From contig CAZPKF010000013.1 in the NCBI GenBank assembly GCA_964587155.1, positions 13,262-77,261 of the forward strand: a stretch of 64,000 bases of DNA, given 5' to 3'. The stretch's first letter is position 1; every line of letters begins with the position of its first letter. Position numbers and translations under genes: made by a program. Shown piece by piece: positions 44,210-50,635 of the stretch. This DNA is from Hallerella sp964587155. Lineage in GTDB: Bacteria; Fibrobacterota; Fibrobacteria; Fibrobacterales; Fibrobacteraceae. Below the pieces are notes generated by a model. It saw only the letters and a program-made list of their open reading frames with translations, was not told where the DNA came from and ran no database searches.

Positions 44210-44240
44210 TTGCCAATCCCAAATCCTTTGTCTATTTTTG
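44210..44240 (+). promoter_or_regulatory. Promoter of trpL-trpBA
   Basis: TTGCCA (44210-44215) and TATTTTTG (44233-44240), 17 bases apart. The second fits TAnnTTTG and is followed by four bases and the ATG of the leader peptide, so the transcript is predicted to begin at or beside that ATG. Confidence 0.6.
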
Positions 44241-44244
44241 CGAC

Positions 44245-44295
44245 ATGCAAAGAACAAACAGCCTCAATCGTTGGTGGCGTCGGACTTCAGTTTAA
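44245..44295 (+). CDS. trpL: trp operon leader peptide
   Basis: A 16-codon open frame, MQRTNSLNRWWRRTSV then TAA, with two adjacent TGG codons at 44272-44277. It lies in the leader of trpBA, upstream of three mutually exclusive stems. The sensing role follows the classic model: scarce Trp-tRNA stalls the ribosome at the Trp pair, exposing downstream RNA for antitermination. No Shine-Dalgarno sequence is present; the preceding promoter suggests leaderless initiation. Too short for ordinary gene calling. The peptide itself probably has no other function. Confidence 0.8.
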   Translation: MQRTNSLNRWWRRTSV

Positions 44296-44357
44296 GTCCG
44301 GTTTTTGATCTTGGCACAAATGGATGCAACCTTCCGGACTTTCTGGAAGGTTTTTTT
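44281..44357 (+). promoter_or_regulatory. Tryptophan transcription attenuator
   Basis: Four segments: 1, CGGACTT (44281-44287); 2, AAGTCCGG (44294-44301); 3, AACCTTCCGGACTT (44328-44341); 4, GGAAGGTT (44345-44352) followed by five T. Segments 1 and 2 pair (pause stem), 2 and 3 pair perfectly over 8 bp (AAGTCCGG with CCGGACTT, antiterminator), 3 and 4 pair over 8 bp (terminator). Segment 1 begins one codon after the two Trp codons of trpL, so a ribosome stalled there would cover it and free segment 2. Confidence 0.85.
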
Positions 44358-44372
44358 GTTTTGAAAGGAATC

Positions 44373-45656
44373 ATGATGCATAGTGACCATGGATTTTTCA
44401 ACTGCTACGGCGGCAAATACGTTGCCGAAGTCTTGCGCCGTCCCCTCGATGAACTGGAGTCGGCCTTCAACCACTTTCTGAAAGATCCGGAATTTCTTTC
44501 GGAATTGCGGGAAATTCAAAGGGATTACATCGGCAGAGAAACGCCGTTGCTTTTTGCTCCGCATGCGACTGAATTGCTTGGCGGCGCAAAAATTTACATC
44601 AAACTGGAAGGCTTGGCGAATACAGGCGCACACAAAATCAACAATGCGATAGGTCAAGCGCTTTTGGCCAAAAAAATGGGCAAAAAACGCATCATCGCCG
44701 AAACGGGCGCGGGACAGCACGGAGTCGCCACGGCTGCCGCCTGTGCAAAACTCGGACTCGATTGCACAGTTTACATGGGTGAAGTCGATGTTCGCCGCCA
44801 ACAGCCGAATGTTGCCGCCATGGAGCTTTACGGCGCAAAAGTCGTTCCGGTCACAAGCGGCGCAAGGACCCTCAAAGATGCAGTCAACGAGGCCATGCGC
44901 GATTGGGCGAAAAATCCCGATTCCACCCATTACGTTTTGGGTTCCGCTTTGGGGCCCGCCCCATTCCCCGATATCGTGCGGACATTTCAGTCGGTCATCG
45001 GAAGCGAAGTCAAACGCCAATGTGAAGAACGCAAAATCGAGATAGGCGCCATGGTCGCCTGTGTCGGCGGAGGTTCCAATTCCATCGGATTCTTCAGTCC
45101 TTTCCTAGACGAAAAGACTCCGCGGCTGATTGGCGCAGAAGCGGGCGGCATCGGGCCGGGAATTGGGGAAAACGCTTCCCGCATGACGGGAAACGCCAGC
45201 CGGGAAGGCATTGTGCAAGGCTACAAAAGCAGATTCCTCCTAGACGAAGATGGACAGTCCCTGCCCACGCGTTCCATTTCGGCGGGCCTGGATTATATGG
45301 GAATCGGTCCGCAACTCGCCGCCCTCGGAAAAAGTGGACGCATTGAATTCACTAGCATCCTAGACAAAGAAGCTCTCGAAGCCGTCGACTTTTTCGCCAA
45401 AAGCGAAGGTGTTTTGTTCGCCCTAGAAAGCGCCCATGCCGGTGCCGCCGCCATGAAAATTGCACGGGAAATTCCAAAAGATAAAGCGATTATCATCAAC
45501 ATGAGCGGTCGCGGAGATAAAGACGTATTCATCACCAGTCCCGTTTTCCGCCCCAACGAATGGAAAACATTCCTCGAAAGCGAATTAGAACGCCTAAAAG
45601 AAAACAAAGACATTCACAACGCAAAACGGATGGGGGAAAACCATGCCCAAAATTAA
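44373..45656 (+). CDS. trpB: Tryptophan synthase beta subunit
   Basis: Makes tryptophan from indole and serine using PLP. 427 residues from the ATG at 44373, which has AAAGGAA upstream. The PLP Lys is in NTGAHKINNAIGQALL, the channel Glu in ETGAGQHGVATA, and the phosphate-binding loop in CVGGGSNSIG. FGGxY at the N-terminus is represented by NCYGGKYVAEVL. The C-terminal NMSGRGDKDVF is typical. It is preceded by the trpL attenuator and overlaps trpA by 14 bases. Confidence 0.96.
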   Translation: MMHSDHGFFNCYGGKYVAEVLRRPLDELESAFNHFLKDPEFLSELREIQRDYIGRETPLLFAPHATELLGGAKIYIKLEGLANTGAHKINNAIGQALLAKKMGKKRIIAETGAGQHGVATAAACAKLGLDCTVYMGEVDVRRQQPNVAAMELYGAKVVPVTSGARTLKDAVNEAMRDWAKNPDSTHYVLGSALGPAPFPDIVRTFQSVIGSEVKRQCEERKIEIGAMVACVGGGSNSIGFFSPFLDEKTPRLIGAEAGGIGPGIGENASRMTGNASREGIVQGYKSRFLLDEDGQSLPTRSISAGLDYMGIGPQLAALGKSGRIEFTSILDKEALEAVDFFAKSEGVLFALESAHAGAAAMKIAREIPKDKAIIINMSGRGDKDVFITSPVFRPNEWKTFLESELERLKENKDIHNAKRMGENHAQN

Positions 45657-46395
45657 GCTGATGAGCCATCTCGTCGCCGGTTACCCGACGGACGAACTTT
45701 CCTTTACCGCGGCATCCGCAATGGTCCGCGGTGGAGCGGATATTCTTGAAATCCAATTGCCTTTCAGCGATCCTTCTGCCGACGGCCCAGCCATCCAAGA
45801 AGCTTGCACTCAAGTTCTTCATCGCCATTACCGCACCGAAGAAGCGCTGAATTTTATAGGAAAACTCCACAAGGCCTTTCCACAAACGACTCTTTACATC
45901 ATGAGTTACGCTTCGTTGATTTACACGCCCGGCATTGAAAACTTTTGCGAACGCGCAAGCGCGGTGGGCGTAAAAGGCATGATAGTCCCCGACTTGCCTT
46001 TTGACTACGACGAAGGGTTGACCGCCGCCTGTAAAAAATTCGGCATGGAAAACATTCCCGTAGCAAGTCCCAGCATGAGCGGAGAACGCCTTTTCAAAAT
46101 GGCCACAGCCGGCTTTGAACATATTTACGCTTCTCTTCGGGTGGGCATCACCGGAACAGCGACAGTCATCGACAGGGAAACTCTGGATTTTTTAAAACAC
46201 GTCGGCGCGGGAGGTTCTAAAATCTACGGGGGATTCGGCATTTCAAATGGAGAACAATCCAAAGCCATCGCCGGTTCTGTCGAAGCGGTCGTCGCCGGTT
46301 CCGTCTTCGTGCGCCTGATCCGTGAATATACATCCGACAGAGAAAAGCTTTTTTCCGCCGTTGAAAACAAGGCAAAAGAACTCTGTGGAATTTGA
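45643..46395 (+). CDS. trpA: Tryptophan synthase alpha subunit
   Basis: Cleaves indole-3-glycerol phosphate to indole, which passes to TrpB. The 250-residue TIM barrel has both catalytic acids, Glu in ADILEIQLPFSDP and Asp in SADGPAIQEA. The usual ELGVPFSDPLADGP signature here reads EIQLPFSDPSADGP. IVPDLPFDYDEGL and the phosphate loops GFGISNGEQ and VVAGSVFVRLI follow. It starts inside the end of trpB, so expression is coupled; the substrate supplier trpCF lies elsewhere in the window. Confidence 0.95.
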   Translation: MPKIKLMSHLVAGYPTDELSFTAASAMVRGGADILEIQLPFSDPSADGPAIQEACTQVLHRHYRTEEALNFIGKLHKAFPQTTLYIMSYASLIYTPGIENFCERASAVGVKGMIVPDLPFDYDEGLTAACKKFGMENIPVASPSMSGERLFKMATAGFEHIYASLRVGITGTATVIDRETLDFLKHVGAGGSKIYGGFGISNGEQSKAIAGSVEAVVAGSVFVRLIREYTSDREKLFSAVENKAKELCGI

Positions 46396-46397
46396 AA

Positions 46398-46419
46398 ATT
46401 GCCGGAGTCATCCGGCAAT
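46398..46419. terminator. Hairpin between trpA and MBOAT gene
   Basis: ATTGCCGGA and TCCGGCAAT form a 9-bp stem with a four-base loop between two convergent stop codons. The T-tract is weak on both strands (TTTTC on minus), so efficiency is uncertain. Confidence 0.5.
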
Positions 46420-46421
46420 CG

Positions 46422-47840
46422 TCAGAATTGGAAATACAGGAAAGGATTGTATGTTTGCGTAAAGAGGGCCAAGACGGCGAACGCGAACAGGAAAAACGCA
46501 AGGCAAATGCGCGGAACACTGATTCTTTGACACCAATCGTATGCACGGAACGGCATAAAGGCAAAGATCAGTGCGATAATCATGAAGACCACCGAGGATG
46601 GCGTGAAAATTTCCGCTGAAAGAATCGGGTCTGCAGGATTCACCGGACTAAGTCCCAGCATCGCGCCCCACATTTTGACAGCGGACGGCAAATCCGAAGC
46701 CCGGAAAAGCACCCATCCAAACAGGACGATGACCTGCGTCAACAGGATTTGAAGAACTTTCGGCGCTTTGGAATAGAGAGCCTTTTTCCCATTGACACGT
46801 TCGACTATCATGAAGAACGCATGGAAGAGCCCCCAGCAAATGAAAGTCATCGCAGCTCCATGCCAAACGCCCGAAGCGAACATCACAAGGAACAAGTTCA
46901 AATACGTGCGCCTTTTGGAAACCCGGTTTCCGCCAAGGGGAATGTAAAGGTAATCCTTGAGCCAGGTCGTGAGCGAAATATGCCAACGGCTCCAAAATTC
47001 AGAAATACTCCCGGAGCGGTAAGGACCGTTGAAGTTCCGCGGGAAATGGAATCCGAGCATGAGTCCCAGTCCAACGGCCATATCCGAATAGGCGGAAAAG
47101 TCAAAATAAATTTGCATCATGTACGCGATGCTTCCCCACCACGAATTGATGATGCCCGGATCCGCTGCGCCAAAGACCCGGTCTGCAATCGCTCCGACTT
47201 GATTTGCGATGAGAATCTTTTTGGCGAATCCCAGACAAAAATACGTCATGCCGCGCATCCAGTTGTCCCACGTGTGCGTCCGCATTTCCAATTCTTCGGC
47301 GACTGTATTGTAACGGACGATGGGGCCTGCGACTAACTGCGGAAAAAGCGACACGTAACAGGCGAATGTCGCAAAGTCCTTGACGGGCGGGGCGTCTCCA
47401 CGCCAAACGTCAATCGTGTAACTCATCGCCTGGAAAGTGTAAAACGAGATACCTACGGGGAGCAGCACGCGCAAGACGGTAAAAGGCTCGCCTCCACAGA
47501 TTTGTACGAGGGCGTTCACGCCGCCCATGGCGAACATGTAATACTTGAAAAATCCGAGCGTTCCCAAGTTGACCGCAATGGACACGAAAAGCGAGACATT
47601 CCGTTTAGGTGTCGAAGCACCCGGCGCGGAAATCAGTCGTCCGGCGACATAATTCACAAGGCTTGTTCCAAACATCAGCAGTACAAGCCAAGGTTCCATC
47701 CAGCCGTAAAAAACGTAACTGAATACGGTGATGAAAAAATTCAGGGTAGAGTGCTTCGCTTTGCGGAAAACAAGGAAGAAATAGCCGGCAAAAAACAGCG
47801 GCAAAAAATAGAAGAGGAATATTTGCGAAGAAAATACCAT
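46422..47840 (-). CDS. MBOAT-family O-acyltransferase (AlgI/DltB-like)
   Basis: A 472-residue polytopic membrane protein with about eleven hydrophobic segments. Family blocks: FFLPLFFAGYF-type start, VLLPVGISFYTFQAMSYTIDVWRG, SLFPQLVAGPIVRY, YFDFSAYSDMAVGLGLMLGF, WSRWHISLTTWLKDYLYIPLGGNR, and the catalytic His in SGVWHGAAMTFICWG (about residue 325). Such proteins acetylate or acylate extracytoplasmic polysaccharides, together with a periplasmic partner (AlgJ/AlgX-like). The only neighbour, a small secreted protein starting upstream on the same strand, is not such a partner. The acceptor polymer is unknown. Confidence 0.92.
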   Translation of the reverse strand: MVFSSQIFLFYFLPLFFAGYFFLVFRKAKHSTLNFFITVFSYVFYGWMEPWLVLLMFGTSLVNYVAGRLISAPGASTPKRNVSLFVSIAVNLGTLGFFKYYMFAMGGVNALVQICGGEPFTVLRVLLPVGISFYTFQAMSYTIDVWRGDAPPVKDFATFACYVSLFPQLVAGPIVRYNTVAEELEMRTHTWDNWMRGMTYFCLGFAKKILIANQVGAIADRVFGAADPGIINSWWGSIAYMMQIYFDFSAYSDMAVGLGLMLGFHFPRNFNGPYRSGSISEFWSRWHISLTTWLKDYLYIPLGGNRVSKRRTYLNLFLVMFASGVWHGAAMTFICWGLFHAFFMIVERVNGKKALYSKAPKVLQILLTQVIVLFGWVLFRASDLPSAVKMWGAMLGLSPVNPADPILSAEIFTPSSVVFMIIALIFAFMPFRAYDWCQRISVPRICLAFFLFAFAVLALFTQTYNPFLYFQF

Positions 47841-47846
47841 CGGGAT

Positions 47847-48248
47847 TTATTTCGCGTTCAAAACTTCGACAGCCAAATAACGCGGCGATTCATCGTCGAA
47901 ATATTCGTCTTCCACGGCACCGTCATAATTCCCATCAAGCGGGAGAAGTTTCAAAACATGTTTGTCGCCCGCTTTGAAGGCGCGAACATCCCCTTTGGAT
48001 TTGGAAGCCATTTTGTCTGTCACCTGACCGCGGGCGGTCAACGGATTGTAAACGCCCACGAGAATTTCCTTTCCCGAAAAATTTCCCTCGATGACCTTTG
48101 TGACCTTATACTTCAACACGTAAACGTAGTTGTAAAGATCGTTCGGAGGCATCTTGCCCGGAATTTCGACAAGTTTCCCTTCGACAGAAAGCCCCTCCGC
48201 CATAGAAAACGCAAAAACAGAAAGTAAAATCAACAGAATCTTTTTCAC
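47847..48248 (-). CDS. Small secreted protein, unknown
   Basis: 133 residues with a signal peptide (MKKILLILLSVFAFSMAEG). The mature part is beta-rich (YVYVLKYKVTKVIEGNFSGKEILVGV), resembling a small OB-like or barrel domain. It ends six bases before the MBOAT start and so is co-transcribed with it, which may point to a shared role in acylation of an exported polymer; that is inference from position only. Confidence 0.55.
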   Translation of the reverse strand: MKKILLILLSVFAFSMAEGLSVEGKLVEIPGKMPPNDLYNYVYVLKYKVTKVIEGNFSGKEILVGVYNPLTARGQVTDKMASKSKGDVRAFKAGDKHVLKLLPLDGNYDGAVEDEYFDDESPRYLAVEVLNAK

Positions 48249-48258
48249 AGAATACCTC

Positions 48259-48286
48259 TTGTTCCGGCAAAATATAGATATTTTTG
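48259..48286 (+). promoter_or_regulatory. Predicted promoter for leaderless recG
   Basis: TTGTTC (48259-48264) and TATTTTTG (48279-48286), then AAGT and the recG ATG. The -10 and spacer are the same as at ligA. No ribosome-binding site is visible. TATATTTTG on the opposite strand may serve the divergent secreted-protein gene. Confidence 0.5.
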
Positions 48287-48290
48287 AAGT

Positions 48291-50330
48291 ATGGATCTGT
48301 CTTCGATTCCTGGGCTTGGCCCCAAACGCCTCAAGGCTCTTTCCGCATCCGGTCTCAATTCCGTTTCGGACCTACTTTACAATATTCCGCGCACGTGGCT
48401 GGACCGTACGCGCTTGAACAAAATTTCGGAAAGCCGTGCCGGGGAAAACGTCATATTCGTCGGGAAAATCGTCCGGGCGGGAATCGTCCGCGGCAGGACC
48501 TCGCGCTTTTTGGCTGTCCTTGACGACGGCTCCGGGCAAGTGAGCCTTGTCTTTTTCCGCGCGGCAAGGCACTGGACCAAAGAACTCACCATTGGGACGC
48601 GCTGGTGCGCCATCGGAAAACTGAGCGAATTCCGCGGATTGCAACTGGTGCACCCCGAAATGCGGAAAATGGACGACGGTGAAGATTTTTCCGGCGGTGT
48701 CGAACCCGTTTACTCGATTACGGAACAGGAACATTCCGCCAAGATTGAACAAAAATTTTTCCGGCAGCTCTATGCGAAAATTTTCGCCATGCCAAACCTT
48801 ACACTCCCGGATTCCCCACCCAAAGAGCTGCTCCAATATATGGGATTAAAGCCCGTAATGCAAAATTTGAAGAGCCTGCACATGCCCATGACTCTTGTCG
48901 AAGCGATGCAGGCCAGATTGCAGCTAAAAAAAATGGAGCTTCTCCCCTTTTGTCTGCGGATGAACGTCCGCCGACGCAGCTTGATCGTCCGCGGAAAGTC
49001 CAGGACTTTGGACTTGAACGCCGTCACGCATGCCCAAGCCGCGCTCCCCTTTGCGCTGACACACGCCCAAACTTTCGCCGTGGAGCAGATTTGTGAAGGC
49101 CTTTCGGGGAAAAAGCAATTCCACGCCCTACTGCAAGGCGATGTCGGCAGCGGAAAAACGGTCGTCGCAATGCTTTCCATGCTAGCCGTTGCGAAAACCG
49201 GAGAACAATGCGCCCTGATGGTGCCAACAGATATTCTGGCAAGGCAACATTACAAAACGTTGAAGCCTTTTTTTGAAAAGGAAGGCATTCGCACGGCACT
49301 CTTGCTGGGCGCATGTTCCGCCTCTGAAAAAAAGACTATCTCCGGAGAATTGCAAATGGGCCTGACGCAAGTCGTCATTGGCACGCATGCGCTCTTTTCA
49401 AAGGATGTCCTATTCAAAGACCTGACCTTTGTCGTCATCGACGAACAGCACCGGTTCGGCGTAAATCAACGCGAAGCGCTTTTGCAAAAAGGCCAGTATC
49501 CCGATTTGCTGGTCATGAGCGCCACGCCGATTCCGCGGAGCTTGGCCATGACCCTTTACGGCGACTTGACTCCAATCGTCCTAAACGAAAAACCCGCCGG
49601 GCGGAAACCGGTCAAAACGCGTTTGGTCGAACCGGCAAAACGCGATTCCATGAAACAGTTCTTGCTAAAAGAAATCCTTTCGGGCAACAGGCTTTACTGG
49701 GTCGCGAGCCGAGTTGAAATCGACGGAGACGGCAACGCCAAAAGTGTCGACGAAATCGCCGAAGAGCTCAAGAGCTTTTCTTCAGACTGGAAAGTCGGCG
49801 CCATTCACGGTCAAATGGACGAAGACGAGCGGAACCGCATCTTGAACGATTTCGCCAGCGGAAAAATCCAGGTTCTGGTCGCCACGACAGTCATCGAAGT
49901 CGGCGTAAACGTTCCCGAAGCGAACCTCATGGTCATCGATTCCCCGGACCGTTTCGGCCTTGCCCAATTGCACCAATTGCGCGGACGCGTCGGGCGCGGC
50001 GATAAGGATTCATGGTGTTTTCTCATAGTCGAAACTTCCAACCCCGCACACGAAAGGCTTTCCCGATTCGCCAGCACTGACGATGGATTTGAAATAGCCG
50101 AAATGGACATGCAGGAGCGCGGAGCCGGAAACTTGGAGGGAAACGAGCAGAGCGGCGCATGGCTATTCCGCTGGTTTGACTGGATTCAAGACAGAAATCA
50201 GATTCAGAAAATGCTGGATTTGGCAGAAGACATTTTGGACAACAAACCGGGATTTTCCACAGAAGTCCTTGAACAGATTCAAAAATGGTACGCCGCCATT
50301 CCCCGCGGAAACGAAGATGGCGTCCACTGA
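48291..50330 (+). CDS. recG: ATP-dependent DNA helicase RecG
   Basis: Remodels stalled forks and Holliday junctions. The 679-residue protein starts with a helix-hairpin-helix-like SIPGLGPKRLKALSASG, then the OB wedge domain (VIFVGKIVRAGI), then SF2 motifs: ALTHAQTFAVEQI (Q-like), Walker A QGDVGSGKTVVAML (about 283), DEQHRFG (about 384), SATPIPRSLAMTLYGDL, ATTVIEVGVNVPEAN and QLHQLRGRVGRG. Domain order and length are typical. The initiating ATG is four bases from a TAnnTTTG element, divergent from the secreted-protein/MBOAT pair. Confidence 0.97.
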   Translation: MDLSSIPGLGPKRLKALSASGLNSVSDLLYNIPRTWLDRTRLNKISESRAGENVIFVGKIVRAGIVRGRTSRFLAVLDDGSGQVSLVFFRAARHWTKELTIGTRWCAIGKLSEFRGLQLVHPEMRKMDDGEDFSGGVEPVYSITEQEHSAKIEQKFFRQLYAKIFAMPNLTLPDSPPKELLQYMGLKPVMQNLKSLHMPMTLVEAMQARLQLKKMELLPFCLRMNVRRRSLIVRGKSRTLDLNAVTHAQAALPFALTHAQTFAVEQICEGLSGKKQFHALLQGDVGSGKTVVAMLSMLAVAKTGEQCALMVPTDILARQHYKTLKPFFEKEGIRTALLLGACSASEKKTISGELQMGLTQVVIGTHALFSKDVLFKDLTFVVIDEQHRFGVNQREALLQKGQYPDLLVMSATPIPRSLAMTLYGDLTPIVLNEKPAGRKPVKTRLVEPAKRDSMKQFLLKEILSGNRLYWVASRVEIDGDGNAKSVDEIAEELKSFSSDWKVGAIHGQMDEDERNRILNDFASGKIQVLVATTVIEVGVNVPEANLMVIDSPDRFGLAQLHQLRGRVGRGDKDSWCFLIVETSNPAHERLSRFASTDDGFEIAEMDMQERGAGNLEGNEQSGAWLFRWFDWIQDRNQIQKMLDLAEDILDNKPGFSTEVLEQIQKWYAAIPRGNEDGVH

Positions 50331-50333
50331 AGA

Positions 50334-50560
50334 GTTTGAAATGTGAAACGGAATTTTTGTTGATGGGTGTTCAAAGAAAATACTTTTCCGCAATAGAGTG
50401 AAGTTTGCACCGTTTCATCGTCAGAGGTGAATCCGTTTTTGCAAAATGAAGCCTTTTTTGAACGGCGAGATTCTGTGGCGAATTTTTGAAAGGGAAGCTT
50501 TTTATCATTCGGAATGCGGAATTAGGAATGAGGAGGCGGACGTTTGAATTGTGGCTGAAT
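50334..50560 (+). repeat. Dispersed degenerate intergenic repeat, copy B
   Basis: The gap 50331-50635 has no gene. It carries a second plus-strand copy of the element at 39117-39345 (GTTGATGGG at 50359-50367, CACCGTTTCATCG for CACGGTCTTGACG, CCGTTTTTG), followed by ATTAGGAATGAGGAGGCGGACGTTTG-like sequence that in copy A stands before the shared part. Nineteen bases (CATTCGGAATGCGGAATTA) are identical to copy C. A weak GGCTC/GAGCC hairpin at about 50600 follows the next gene's stop. Confidence 0.5.
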
Positions 50561-50635
50561 AAAATTCATCGATAGAGTTTCCTCGGCAGCAAAAAGGCTC
50601 ACGCATCAGCAAGAGCCCATAAAGAGAGCAAATCC

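Noticed and set aside
43208..44308. Plus-strand open frame of about 366 codons
   Set aside because: It is antisense to mnmG, whose motifs are complete.
44281..44357. Two consecutive terminators ending an upstream transcript
   Set aside because: The neighbouring gene mnmG runs the other way, so there is no transcript to end, and the two hairpins share complementary segments as expected of an attenuator.
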